Of a stretch of 11,453 nucleotides of DNA, positions 1 to 7,308 are shown piece after piece. Location of the stretch: contig DKMD01000013.1 in assembly GCA_002470465.1 (NCBI GenBank), forward strand, positions 168,749 through 180,201. Direction: 5' to 3'. Positions within the stretch are counted from its first letter, which is position 1; the number at the start of each line of letters is the position of its first letter. This stretch comes from Pluralibacter sp. UBA7423. Lineage in GTDB: Bacteria > Pseudomonadota > Gammaproteobacteria > Enterobacterales > Enterobacteriaceae. The notes below the pieces were generated by a model. That model was not told where the DNA came from, did no database searches, and saw only the letters and a program-made list of their open reading frames with translations. A program made the translations under genes and the position numbers.

Positions 1-108
1 GGCGGGCCGGTATCCGAGCGAGTTCAAGACTTTAGTTATCGCATTGGCTCAATACTGCTGGTGCTGTTAATGGGGCTTGCACTTTTCAATGATTTCTCTC
101 GGCTATAA
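1..108 (+). CDS. rseP: RseP (site-2 zinc metalloprotease), 3' end only
   Basis: The first 35 codons of the window, ending in TAA at 106-108, encode the C-terminus of RseP (YaeL/EcfE). It begins [11 protein letters not shown] and ends [10 protein letters not shown], which matches the E. coli C-terminus almost residue for residue from memory. RseP is the inner-membrane protease that makes the second cut in the anti-sigma factor RseA, releasing sigma-E when outer-membrane protein folding fails. Only the last transmembrane segment (about residues 17-29 of this fragment, [13 protein letters not shown]) is present. The catalytic HExxH motif and PDZ domains lie outside the window. The next gene, bamA, starts 31 bases downstream on the same strand, so the protease controlling envelope stress sits beside the main outer-membrane assembly gene. 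The short length limits certainty slightly, but the match and gene order agree. Confidence 0.93.
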   Translation, partial: GGPVSERVQDFSYRIGSILLVLLMGLALFNDFSRL

Positions 109-139
109 GCGAGAGTGTTAGGAAGAACGCATAATAACG

Positions 140-2551
140 ATGGCGATGAAAAAGTTGCTCATAGCGTCGCTGCTTTTCGGCAGCGCGACCGTATACGGTG
201 CTGACGGATTCGTAGTGAAGGATATTCATTTCGAAGGCTTGCAGCGAGTCGCCGTTGGTGCGGCCCTCCTCAGCATGCCCGTTCGTCCCGGCGATACGGT
301 GACTGATGAAGACATCAGTAACACCATCCGTGCGCTGTTTGCCACAGGCAACTTCGAGGATGTGCGTGTTCTGCGTGACGGCGATACGTTGCTGGTGCAG
401 GTCAAAGAGCGCCCAACGATTGCCAGCATCACCTTCTCCGGTAATAAGTCGGTGAAAGATGACATGCTGAAGCAGAACCTCGAAGCCTCTGGCGTCCGCG
501 TAGGTGAATCTCTCGACCGTACTACGCTCGGGGATATCGAAAAAGGCCTGGAAGATTTCTACTATAGCGTCGGTAAGTACAGCGCGAGCGTTAAGGCCGT
601 TGTTACGCCGCTGCCGCGTAACCGCGTTGACCTCAAGCTGGTCTTCCAGGAAGGTGTTTCAGCCAAAATTCAGCAGATTAACATCGTCGGTAACCATGCG
701 TTCAGCACCGATGAACTGATCTCCACCTTCCAGCTGCGCGATGAAGTGCCGTGGTGGAACGTGGTCGGCGATCGTAAATATCAGAAGCAGAAACTGGCGG
801 GTGACCTTGAAACCCTGCGCAGCTACTATCTGGATCGCGGCTACGCACGCTTCAACATCGACTCCACTCAGGTCAGCCTGACGCCGGACAAGAAAGGGAT
901 CTACATCACCATTAACATCACCGAAGGCGATCAGTACAAGCTGTCGGGCGTTGAGGTGAACGGTAACCTGGCGGGGCACTCTGCGGAGATCGAAAGCCTG
1001 ACCAAAGTAGAGCCAGGTGAGCTCTATAACGGCGCCAAAGTGACCAAAATGGAAGATAACATCAAGAAACTTCTTGGTCGCTACGGCTACGCCTACCCAC
1101 GCGTACAGTCTCAGCCAGAAATCAACGATGCGGATAAAACCGTTAAGCTGCACGTCAGCGTTGATGCAGGTAACCGCTACTACGTACGTAAAATTCGCTT
1201 TGAAGGCAACGACACTTCTAAAGATGCCGTTCTGCGTCGCGAAATGCGTCAGATGGAAGGCGCGTGGCTTGGCAGCGATTTGGTCGATTCCGGTAAGGAT
1301 CGCCTGAACCGTCTGGGCTACTTCGAAACCGTGGATGTTGACACTCAGCGCGTGCCGGGCAGCCCGGATCAGGTTGATGTGGTTTACAAGGTGAAAGAAC
1401 GTAACACCGGTAGCTTCAACTTCGGTGTGGGCTACGGTACGGAAAGCGGCGTCAGCTTCCAGGTCGGCGTTCAGCAGGATAACTGGCTGGGTACAGGCTA
1501 CTCGGTTGGCATTAACGGCACCAAAAACGACTATCAGACCTATTCCGAGTTTTCTGTGACCAACCCGTACTTTACGGTGGATGGAGTGAGCCTCGGCGGG
1601 CGTATCTTCTACAATGACTTTAAAGCGGATGATGCGGACCTTTCCTCGTACACCAACAAGAGCTACGGCCTTGATGGTACGCTGGGCTTCCCAATCAACG
1701 AGTACAACACGCTGCGCGCGGGCTTAGGTTATGTGCATAACGACCTGTCCAACATGCAGCCGCAGGTGGCGATGAACCGTTATCTGGATTCGATTGGTCA
1801 GGATGCCAGCACCACGAAGAACGATAACGACTTCTCGGCAGATGACTTCACGTTCAACTATGGGTGGACATATAACCACCTTGACCGTGGCTTCTTCCCG
1901 ACGGACGGTTCTCGCGTCAACCTGAACGGTAAAGTGACAATCCCAGGTTCCGATAACGAATTCTATAAAGTCACTCTCGATACGGCGTCCTACTTCCCGA
2001 TCGATGACGATCACAAGTGGGTCCTGTTGGGACGTACTCGTTGGGGCTATGGCGATGGCTTAGGCGGTAAAGAGCTGCCGTTCTATGAGAACTTCTATGC
2101 CGGTGGTTCAAGCACCGTGCGTGGTTTCCAGTCGAACAACATCGGTCCGAAAGCCGTTTATTACGGCCCGAACCAGGATAACTGCGGCACCACCTCAACT
2201 GGCGTATGTCGATCCGACGATGCAGTCGGGGGTAACGCCATGGCCGTCGCCAGCGCCGAGCTGATCGTGCCAACGCCGTTTATCAGTGATAAATACGCTA
2301 ACTCAGTCCGTACCTCCGTCTTCTGGGATGCCGGTACCGTCTGGGATACTAACTGGGAAAACACCGCGCAGATGCAGGCCGCAGGGGTGCCGGATTACGG
2401 CGACCCGGGCAATATCCGTATGTCCGCCGGTATCGCATTACAATGGATGTCTCCATTGGGGCCGTTGGTCTTCTCCTACGCCCAGCCGTTTAAAAAGTAC
2501 GAGGGAGACAAAGCAGAACAATTCCAGTTTAACATTGGTAAAACCTGGTAA
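140..2551 (+). CDS. bamA: BamA, outer-membrane protein assembly factor
   Basis: Central subunit of the BAM complex (Omp85 family), which folds and inserts beta-barrel proteins into the outer membrane. The 803-residue product begins with a signal peptide, [20 protein letters not shown], cleaved after Gly20 (YG|ADG). Five POTRA domains follow, at about residues 21-91, 92-172, 175-263, 266-344 and 347-421. The C-terminal 16-strand barrel runs from about 422 and ends in a beta-signal (FQFNIGKTW). The loop-6 motif VRGF carries Arg661, the same position as in E. coli. Two loop-6 cysteines (682 and 690) correspond to the pair at 690/700 in E. coli. The protein is 7 residues shorter than E. coli BamA (810), and by my alignment from memory all of this lies in surface loops 6 and 7. 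An in-frame ATG at 146 is an alternative start; 140 follows the E. coli annotation. AGGAAG at 120-125 is a distant candidate ribosome site. Other Omp85 proteins such as TamA have fewer POTRA domains. Confidence 0.98.
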   Translation: MAMKKLLIASLLFGSATVYGADGFVVKDIHFEGLQRVAVGAALLSMPVRPGDTVTDEDISNTIRALFATGNFEDVRVLRDGDTLLVQVKERPTIASITFSGNKSVKDDMLKQNLEASGVRVGESLDRTTLGDIEKGLEDFYYSVGKYSASVKAVVTPLPRNRVDLKLVFQEGVSAKIQQINIVGNHAFSTDELISTFQLRDEVPWWNVVGDRKYQKQKLAGDLETLRSYYLDRGYARFNIDSTQVSLTPDKKGIYITINITEGDQYKLSGVEVNGNLAGHSAEIESLTKVEPGELYNGAKVTKMEDNIKKLLGRYGYAYPRVQSQPEINDADKTVKLHVSVDAGNRYYVRKIRFEGNDTSKDAVLRREMRQMEGAWLGSDLVDSGKDRLNRLGYFETVDVDTQRVPGSPDQVDVVYKVKERNTGSFNFGVGYGTESGVSFQVGVQQDNWLGTGYSVGINGTKNDYQTYSEFSVTNPYFTVDGVSLGGRIFYNDFKADDADLSSYTNKSYGLDGTLGFPINEYNTLRAGLGYVHNDLSNMQPQVAMNRYLDSIGQDASTTKNDNDFSADDFTFNYGWTYNHLDRGFFPTDGSRVNLNGKVTIPGSDNEFYKVTLDTASYFPIDDDHKWVLLGRTRWGYGDGLGGKELPFYENFYAGGSSTVRGFQSNNIGPKAVYYGPNQDNCGTTSTGVCRSDDAVGGNAMAVASAELIVPTPFISDKYANSVRTSVFWDAGTVWDTNWENTAQMQAAGVPDYGDPGNIRMSAGIALQWMSPLGPLVFSYAQPFKKYEGDKAEQFQFNIGKTW

Positions 2552-2634
2552 TTGCTTTGTGCAAAGGAATGCTAGTGCAGTGTAGCGATGACATCTGACG
2601 ATCACTCGCGTGGTTGTATGACTTCGCAAAGAAC

Positions 2635-2650
2635 GGTGCCTTCGGGCACT
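2635..2650 (+). other. UUCG-tetraloop hairpin in the bamA-skp gap
   Basis: The sequence GGTGCC-TTCG-GGCACT forms a stem of five Watson-Crick pairs plus one outer G-U pair, closed by the very stable C(UUCG)G tetraloop. It lies 11 bases before the skp Shine-Dalgarno sequence. The bases after it (CATGGGATGG) contain no T-run, so it does not look like an intrinsic terminator. A stable hairpin here could protect mRNA ends, mark a processing site or affect ribosome loading on skp. The pairing is read directly; any role is inference. The rest of the 123-base gap shows no sigma-70 or sigma-E promoter that I can support. Confidence 0.6.
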
Positions 2651-2661
2651 CATGGGATGGT

Positions 2662-2677
2662 AAGGAGTTTTATTGTG
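2662..2677 (+). promoter_or_regulatory. skp ribosome binding site and GTG start
   Basis: AAGGAG at 2662-2667, seven bases before GTG at 2675-2677, is the strongest Shine-Dalgarno sequence upstream of skp. It fixes the start at the GTG, which places Lys-Lys and the hydrophobic signal peptide directly at the N-terminus. The reading frame stays open back to an ATG at 2588, but starting there would put 29 extra residues in front of the signal peptide. Confidence 0.85.
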
Positions 2678-3169
2678 AAAAAGTGGTTAGTAGCTGCAGG
2701 TCTGGGTTTAGCAATGGCCGCGTCTGCACAAGCAGCAGACACAATTGCAATTGTTAACATGGGTAGCCTGTTCCAGCAGGTTGCACAGAAAACCGGTGTT
2801 TCTGCGAAGCTGGAGAGTGAGTTTAAAGGCCGCGCAAGCGATCTGCAGAGCCAGGAATCCGATCTCCAGGCCAAAATGCAGCGTCTGCAGCGTGATGGAT
2901 CTACCATGAAAGCGAGCGAACGCAGCAAAATGGAAAAAGACATCATGGCTCAGCGTCAGACTTTCTCTCAGAAAGCCCAGCAGTTTGAGCAGGATCGTGC
3001 GCGTCGTTCTAACGAAGAGCGCGGTAAGCTGGTGACTCGTATCCAGGCTGCAGTGAAGAGCGTAGCGGCTGACCAGAAAATCGATCTGGTTGTTGACGCA
3101 AATACCGTTGCTTACAACAGCAGTGACGTGAAAGACATCACCGCTGATGTGCTGAAACAGGTTAAATAA
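2675..3169 (+). CDS. skp: Skp (OmpH), periplasmic chaperone for outer-membrane proteins
   Basis: Periplasmic chaperone that forms a jellyfish-shaped trimer and holds unfolded outer-membrane proteins on their way to BAM. The 164-residue precursor starts at GTG and has a signal peptide, [20 protein letters not shown], cleaved before Ala21. The mature part opens with the trimerisation beta strand ([15 protein letters not shown]). It continues as a long charged coiled coil (about residues 40-125, rich in Gln, Lys, Arg and Glu), which forms the tentacles, and closes with [21 protein letters not shown], part of the body domain. The protein is 3 residues longer than E. coli Skp (161), with the difference in the coiled coil near [16 protein letters not shown]. 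It sits between bamA, whose clients it carries, and lpxD, only 3 bases downstream. Cotranscription with lpxD is inferred from that spacing. Identity is clear from sequence and neighbours. Confidence 0.97.
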   Translation: MKKWLVAAGLGLAMAASAQAADTIAIVNMGSLFQQVAQKTGVSAKLESEFKGRASDLQSQESDLQAKMQRLQRDGSTMKASERSKMEKDIMAQRQTFSQKAQQFEQDRARRSNEERGKLVTRIQAAVKSVAADQKIDLVVDANTVAYNSSDVKDITADVLKQVK

Positions 3170-3172
3170 GTA

Positions 3173-4198
3173 ATGCCTTCAATTCGACTGGCTGACTTAG
3201 CGCAGCAGTTGGATGCAGAATTACACGGTGATGGCGATATCGTCATCACCGCTGTTGCGTCCATGCAATCCGCTAATACAGGCCATATCACGTTCATGGT
3301 GAATCCTAAATACCGTGAACACCTGGCCGCATGCCAGGCTTCTGCTGTCGTGATGACGGCAGACGATTTGCCTTTTGCCAAAAGCGCGGCGCTGGTAGTG
3401 AAAAATCCCTACCTGACTTACGCCCGTATGGCGCAAATTCTTGACTCCACGCCGCAGCCGGCGCAGGACATCGCGCCCAGCGCGGTGGTTGATGCGACGG
3501 CAAAGCTTGGACAAAACGTCTCAATTGGCGCAAATGCAGTTATCGAATCCGGGGTCGTGCTCGGTGATAACGTTCGCATTGGCGCGGGCTGTTTCGTCGG
3601 TAAGAACACCAAAATTGGTGCCGGTTCACGCCTGTGGGCGAACGTATCGGTTTATCACGAAATTGAGATCGGTGAGCAGTGCCTGATCCAGTCCAGTACC
3701 GTTATTGGATCGGATGGCTTTGGCTATGCTAACGATCGCGGCAACTGGGTGAAGATCCCTCAGCTGGGTCGCGTTATCATCGGCGATCGCGTAGAGATCG
3801 GTGCCTGTACCACCATCGATCGTGGCGCGCTGGATGACACCGTCATCGGTAACGGCGTGATCATTGATAACCAGTGCCAGATTGCGCACAACGTGGTCAT
3901 CGGTGACAATACTGCCGTTGCGGGCGGGGTTATCATGGCAGGCAGCCTGAAAATTGGCCGCTACTGCATGATTGGTGGCGCAAGCGTCATCAACGGCCAC
4001 ATGGAGATCTGCGACAAAGTGACGGTGACCGGGATGGGCATGGTAATGCGTCCGATCACTGAGCCTGGCGTATACTCCTCCGGCATTCCGCTGCAGCCTA
4101 ACAAGGCATGGCGCAAAACCGCCGCGCTGGTGATGAACATTGATGACATGAGCAAGCGCCTTAAAGCACTTGAGCGTAAAAACAGTCAGCAAGACTAA
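3173..4198 (+). CDS. lpxD: LpxD, UDP-3-O-(3-hydroxymyristoyl)glucosamine N-acyltransferase
   Basis: Third step of lipid A synthesis: transfers an (R)-3-hydroxymyristoyl chain from acyl carrier protein to the 2-amino group of UDP-3-O-acyl-glucosamine in the cytoplasm. The 341-residue length equals that of E. coli LpxD. Residues 1 to about 100 form the N-terminal uridine-binding domain. From about 100 to 290 there are repeated hexapeptides of the type [LIV]GxxxxI (for example IGANAVI, IGAGCFV, IGDRVEI), which fold as a left-handed beta helix. The tail (about 305-341, ending [11 protein letters not shown]) is helical and charged, as in the family's ACP-contacting C-terminus. The catalytic base His239 is in the motif QIAHNV. 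The start codon lies three bases after the skp stop. The nearest Shine-Dalgarno-like bases (CAGG, 3158-3161) are weak and far, so coupling to skp translation is plausible. LpxA is related but shorter and lacks the N-terminal domain. Confidence 0.98.
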   Translation: MPSIRLADLAQQLDAELHGDGDIVITAVASMQSANTGHITFMVNPKYREHLAACQASAVVMTADDLPFAKSAALVVKNPYLTYARMAQILDSTPQPAQDIAPSAVVDATAKLGQNVSIGANAVIESGVVLGDNVRIGAGCFVGKNTKIGAGSRLWANVSVYHEIEIGEQCLIQSSTVIGSDGFGYANDRGNWVKIPQLGRVIIGDRVEIGACTTIDRGALDDTVIGNGVIIDNQCQIAHNVVIGDNTAVAGGVIMAGSLKIGRYCMIGGASVINGHMEICDKVTVTGMGMVMRPITEPGVYSSGIPLQPNKAWRKTAALVMNIDDMSKRLKALERKNSQQD

Positions 4199-4223
4199 CG
4201 TTACATCATAAGCGCCATCTTCC

Positions 4224-4267
4224 CGGCCTGTCTGATTTTTTAGAATCCGGCAGGCCGTGTTATTATT
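4224..4267 (+). terminator. Intergenic hairpin between lpxD and fabZ, possible attenuator
   Basis: Bases 4224-4232 (CGGCCTGTC) pair with 4249-4257 (GGCAGGCCG) in a 9-bp stem with one G-U pair. Past one mismatch the arms continue pairing (GATT 4234-4237 with AATC 4244-4247), leaving a six-base loop. The stem is followed by TGTTATTATT (4258-4267), which is T-rich but not an uninterrupted run. It is the only strong structure in the 102-base gap between lpxD and fabZ. It could be a weak Rho-independent terminator reducing transcription into fabZ-lpxA, or an mRNA stabiliser. Full termination is unlikely because no convincing promoter follows before fabZ. The pairing is seen; the role is inferred. 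Confidence 0.4.
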
Positions 4268-4288
4268 GCACTTTAAGTATTTTTAGAC

Positions 4289-4303
4289 AGGAAGAGTATT
4301 TTG
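4289..4303 (+). promoter_or_regulatory. fabZ ribosome binding site and TTG start
   Basis: AGGAAGAG at 4289-4296 is a purine-rich Shine-Dalgarno sequence a few bases before TTG at 4301-4303. Starting there gives the N-terminus [14 protein letters not shown], which agrees with E. coli FabZ, whose gene also starts with TTG to my knowledge. The next in-frame Met codons lie far inside the conserved domain, so a later start would destroy the enzyme. Confidence 0.85.
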
Positions 4304-4756
4304 ACTACTGACACTCATACTCTGCACATTGAAGAGATTCTGGAACTTCTGCCGCACCGTTACCCGTTCTTGCTGGTCGATCGCGTGCTGGATTTTGAAG
4401 AAGGTCGTTTTCTTCGCGCAGTTAAAAATGTCTCCGTAAATGAGCCGTTTTTCCAGGGACATTTCCCGGGTAAACCGATTTTCCCAGGCGTGCTGATTCT
4501 GGAAGCCATGGCTCAGGCCACCGGTATTCTGGCATTCAAGAGCGTCGGTAAACTTGAGCCGGGTGAACTCTACTACTTCGCAGGCATCGATGAAGCGCGC
4601 TTTAAGCGTCCTGTCGTGCCAGGCGATCAGATGATCATGGAAGTGACTTTCGAGAAAACCCGTCGTGGCCTGACTCGCTTCAAAGGCGTGGCATCGGTTG
4701 ACGGGAAAGTGGTTTGCGAAGCAACAATGATGTGTGCGCGTAGCCGGGAGGCCTGA
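4301..4756 (+). CDS. fabZ: FabZ, 3-hydroxyacyl-[acyl-carrier-protein] dehydratase
   Basis: Dehydrates (R)-3-hydroxyacyl-ACP to trans-2-enoyl-ACP in each cycle of type II fatty acid synthesis, in the cytoplasm. The 151-residue product has the E. coli length and is a single hot-dog fold. The active-site pair is visible: His54 in [13 protein letters not shown] and Glu68 in LILEAMAQ, on the long central helix. Its substrate with a C14 chain is the same (R)-3-hydroxymyristoyl-ACP that LpxA and LpxD use, so the gene sits at the branch between phospholipid and lipid A synthesis, flanked by the two acyltransferases. The start codon is TTG. The stop at 4754-4756 is three bases before lpxA. FabA is ruled out by the HFPG(K/R)P motif with Glu rather than Asp in the active site, and by the context. 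Confidence 0.98.
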
Positions 4757-4762
4757 TACGTG
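4746..4762 (+). promoter_or_regulatory. lpxA ribosome binding site inside fabZ and GTG start
   Basis: GGGAGG at 4746-4751 lies within the last codons of fabZ, eight bases before GTG at 4760-4762. This strong site sets the start of lpxA and gives the N-terminus [10 protein letters not shown], as in E. coli. Because fabZ terminates between the site and the start codon, ribosomes finishing fabZ can reinitiate on lpxA, which suggests translational coupling (inferred). Confidence 0.85.
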
Positions 4763-5548
4763 ATTGATAAAACTGCCTTTATCCATCCAACCTCCATTGT
4801 GGAAGAGGGCGCCGTTATCGGTGCCAACGCTCACATTGGTCCGTTTTGTATTGTGGGTCCGAACGTCACCATTGGCGAAGGGACCGTACTGAAGTCTCAT
4901 GTGGTGGTAAATGGTCACACGACCATTGGTCGCGACAATGAAATTTATCAGTTCGCTTCCATCGGGGAAGTTAACCAGGATCTGAAATACGCTGGCGAAC
5001 CAACCCGTGTGGAGATTGGCGATCGCAACCGCATTCGCGAAAGCGTCACCATTCATCGTGGCACAACACAGGGCGGTGGATTGACGAAGGTAGGCAGCGA
5101 TAACCTGCTGATGATCAACGCGCACGTCGCGCATGATTGCACAGTGGGCAACCGCTGCATCCTCGCGAACAACGCAACGCTCGCGGGTCACGTGTCTCTG
5201 GACGATTTTGTGATTGTCGGCGGCATGACGGCTGTCCATCAGTTCTGCATCATTGGTGCACACGTGATGGTTGGCGGCTGCTCCGGCGTCGCACAGGACG
5301 TTCCGCCTTACGTTATCGCGCAGGGCAACCACGCCACGCCTTTCGGTGTCAACATCGAAGGCCTGAAGCGCCGTGGTTTCAGCAGAGAAGCAATCATTGC
5401 CATTCGCAATGCGTACAAACTGCTTTACCGCAGCGGTAAAACGCTGGAAGAAGCCAAACCGGAAATCGCCGAACTTGCAGAGCAGCATCCTGAAGTGAAA
5501 GCCTTCTCTGACTTCTTCGAACGCTCTACGCGTGGTCTGATTCGTTAA
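4760..5548 (+). CDS. lpxA: LpxA, UDP-N-acetylglucosamine 3-O-acyltransferase
   Basis: First step of lipid A synthesis: reversible transfer of (R)-3-hydroxymyristoyl from ACP to the 3-OH of UDP-GlcNAc, in the cytoplasm as a homotrimer. The 262 residues equal the E. coli length. Residues 1 to about 185 are hexapeptide repeats (IGANAHI, IGPFCIV, IGRDNEI and so on) forming a left-handed beta helix; the remainder is an alpha-helical C-terminal domain. The catalytic base His125 lies in AHVAHDC, with His122, His144 and His160 also at the E. coli positions. Gly173 (MVGGCSG) is the residue that sets the acyl ruler to C14 in E. coli, so hydroxymyristate is the predicted chain. GTG start; its stop TAA overlaps the lpxB ATG by one base (TAATG). 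LpxD is related but has a different N-terminal domain. Confidence 0.98.
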   Translation: MIDKTAFIHPTSIVEEGAVIGANAHIGPFCIVGPNVTIGEGTVLKSHVVVNGHTTIGRDNEIYQFASIGEVNQDLKYAGEPTRVEIGDRNRIRESVTIHRGTTQGGGLTKVGSDNLLMINAHVAHDCTVGNRCILANNATLAGHVSLDDFVIVGGMTAVHQFCIIGAHVMVGGCSGVAQDVPPYVIAQGNHATPFGVNIEGLKRRGFSREAIIAIRNAYKLLYRSGKTLEEAKPEIAELAEQHPEVKAFSDFFERSTRGLIR

Positions 5549-6693
5549 TGGCTGAACGTCCGTTAACGATTGCCCTGGTCGCCGGAGAAACCTCCGGCGA
5601 TATTCTTGGTGCAGGTCTGATTCGTGCCCTGAAAGCGCGGGTTCCGAACGCCCGATTCGTCGGCGTAGCCGGGCCGCTGATGCAGGCTGAAGGCTGTGAA
5701 GCCTGGTACGAAATGGAAGAGCTGGCGGTGATGGGGATTGTCGAAGTCCTCGGTCGTCTGCGCCGTCTGCTGCATATCCGTGCCGATCTGACCCGTCGCT
5801 TTACCGAACTCAAGCCCGATGTGTTCGTCGGTATTGATGCCCCGGATTTCAACATTACCCTCGAAGGGAACCTGAAGAAGCAGGGAATCAAAACCATCCA
5901 TTATGTCAGCCCGTCCGTCTGGGCATGGCGACAAAAACGTGTTTTCAAAATCGGCAGAGCCACCGATCTGGTGCTCGCGTTTCTGCCTTTCGAAAAAGCG
6001 TTTTACGACCGTTTCAACGTGCCCTGCCGCTTTATCGGACACACTATGGCAGATGCGATGCCGCTCGATCCTGATAAAAATGCCGCACGTGATACGCTCG
6101 GCATTGCCCATGACGTGCATTGTCTGGCGTTACTGCCGGGCAGCCGGGGCGCGGAAGTGGAAATGCTTAGCGCAGATTTCCTGAAAACGGCGCAGCTTCT
6201 GCGCAATCACTACCCCGATCTGGAAGTTGTGGTGCCGCTGGTTAACGCCAAACGCCGTGAGCAGTTTGAGCGCATCAAAGCGGAGATTGCACCCGATCTC
6301 AACGTGCATATGCTGAACGGTATGGGTCGTGAGGCGATGATCGCCAGCGACGCCGCGCTGCTGGCATCCGGCACGGCGGCGCTCGAATGCATGCTGGCGA
6401 AGTGCCCGATGGTCGTGGGCTATCGCATGAAGCCATTTACCTTCTGGCTGGCGAAACGTCTGGTGAAAACCGATTACGTCTCGCTGCCTAATTTGCTGGC
6501 GGGCCGGGAACTGGTGAAAGAACTTTTGCAGGATGAGTGTCAGCCGGAAAGCCTCGCTGAGGCACTGCTTCCGCTGCTCGCGGATGGTAAAACCAGCCAC
6601 GCTATGCACGATACCTTCCGCGAATTGCACCAGCAAATTCGCTGTAATGCCGATGAGCAGGCAGCAGAAGCGGTGCTGGAGCTGGCGCAATGA
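5548..6693 (+). CDS. lpxB: LpxB, lipid-A-disaccharide synthase
   Basis: Condenses UDP-2,3-diacylglucosamine with 2,3-diacylglucosamine-1-phosphate (lipid X) to form the beta-1,6-linked disaccharide of lipid A, releasing UDP. It is a GT-B fold glycosyltransferase (family GT19) attached to the inner face of the inner membrane. The product has 381 residues, one fewer than E. coli, through a change at the extreme N-terminus (MAERPL). Visible family motifs are the glycine-rich [12 protein letters not shown] (11-22), GIDAPDFN with Asp97 (Asp98 in E. coli), [11 protein letters not shown] with Arg200 (Arg201 in E. coli), and ASGTAALE ending in Glu280, in the nucleotide-binding region. A membrane-associating segment near [14 protein letters not shown] is hydrophobic and basic. 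The start overlaps the lpxA stop and the end overlaps rnhB by four bases. No obvious Shine-Dalgarno precedes it, so coupling to lpxA is likely. Confidence 0.98.
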   Translation: MAERPLTIALVAGETSGDILGAGLIRALKARVPNARFVGVAGPLMQAEGCEAWYEMEELAVMGIVEVLGRLRRLLHIRADLTRRFTELKPDVFVGIDAPDFNITLEGNLKKQGIKTIHYVSPSVWAWRQKRVFKIGRATDLVLAFLPFEKAFYDRFNVPCRFIGHTMADAMPLDPDKNAARDTLGIAHDVHCLALLPGSRGAEVEMLSADFLKTAQLLRNHYPDLEVVVPLVNAKRREQFERIKAEIAPDLNVHMLNGMGREAMIASDAALLASGTAALECMLAKCPMVVGYRMKPFTFWLAKRLVKTDYVSLPNLLAGRELVKELLQDECQPESLAEALLPLLADGKTSHAMHDTFRELHQQIRCNADEQAAEAVLELAQ

Positions 6694-7286
6694 CCGACGT
6701 ATTTGTTTATCCGCACACTTACCTGGTGGCGGGTGTCGACGAAGTAGGCCGCGGTCCTTTAGTGGGCGCGGTTGTCACCGCGGCGGTGATCCTCGATCCG
6801 GCAAGGCCGATCGTCGGCCTCAACGACTCTAAAAAGCTAAGCGAAAAGCGCCGCCTGGCGCTGTTCGGTGAAATCAAAGAGAAGGCGCTGAGCTGGAGCC
6901 TTGGCCGTGCCGAGCCGCATGAAATTGACGAGCTCAACATTCTGCACGCCACAATGCTGGCGATGCAGCGCGCCGTGGCTGGCCTGCATATTCCGCCGGA
7001 ATATGTGCTGATCGATGGTAATCGCTGCCCGGCGTTGCCGGTGCCGTCGTTGGCCGTAGTCAAAGGCGACAGTCGCGTGGCAGAAATTAGCGCGGCCTCC
7101 ATTCTGGCGAAAGTGTCCCGCGATGCGGAGATGGCGGCGCTGGACCAGACTTTCCCTGAGTATGGCTTTGCCCGGCACAAAGGGTATCCAACGGCTTTTC
7201 ATCTGGAAAAGCTGGCTCTGCATGGTGCCACCGAACACCACCGGCGCAGTTTCGGGCCTGTCAAACGCGCACTGGGCATTGCCTGA
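6690..7286 (+). CDS. rnhB: RNase HII
   Basis: Type 2 ribonuclease H, which nicks RNA in RNA-DNA duplexes, including at single ribonucleotides left in DNA, to begin ribonucleotide excision repair. The product has 198 residues, as in E. coli. The N-terminal signature [17 protein letters not shown] carries Asp17 and Glu18. The remaining acidic residues are Asp109 (LIDGNR) and Asp127 (KGDSRV), completing the D-E-D-D catalytic set. The GRG motif (20-22) recognises the 2'-OH of the substrate. ATG overlaps the lpxB stop (ATGA), with GGAG at 6678-6681 as ribosome site inside lpxB. The C-terminus ([12 protein letters not shown]) matches the family end. Placement just before dnaE links it to replication, whose ribonucleotide errors it repairs; the lpxB coupling suggests it is expressed with the lipid A genes. 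RNase HI lacks this signature. Confidence 0.98.
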   Translation: MTDVFVYPHTYLVAGVDEVGRGPLVGAVVTAAVILDPARPIVGLNDSKKLSEKRRLALFGEIKEKALSWSLGRAEPHEIDELNILHATMLAMQRAVAGLHIPPEYVLIDGNRCPALPVPSLAVVKGDSRVAEISAASILAKVSRDAEMAALDQTFPEYGFARHKGYPTAFHLEKLALHGATEHHRRSFGPVKRALGIA

Positions 7287-7308
7287 TTAAGTTAAGCGGG
7301 AACTGAAG

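Noticed and set aside
2552..2634. A possible sigma-E promoter for skp beginning with GGAATG at 2566.
   Set aside because: No matching -10 (TCAAA-like) stands at the usual 16-17 base spacing; the nearest TCTGA is too far away.
2588..2674. An in-frame upstream extension of skp starting at ATG 2588.
   Set aside because: It would bury the signal peptide behind 29 unrelated residues and has no good ribosome site; AAGGAG before the GTG at 2675 fits the known start.
4199..4260. Resemblance to a REP (repetitive extragenic palindrome) element between lpxD and fabZ.
   Set aside because: Fragments such as CATAAGCGCCATC and CCGGCAGGCC recall REP halves, but they do not assemble into the full consensus and no second copy occurs in the window.
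4258..4300. A possible sigma-70 promoter for fabZ using TTGCAC at 4266-4271.
   Set aside because: The place where the -10 box should lie, about 17 bases downstream, is the purine-rich ribosome site AGGAAG, so no promoter can be supported.
4283..5488. A 401-codon open frame on the minus strand across fabZ and lpxA.
   Set aside because: It lies wholly opposite two conserved genes, has low-complexity His/Asn/Asp-rich composition typical of reversed codons, no ribosome site or recognisable domain, and spans a gene junction. The openness follows from codon bias on the + strand.
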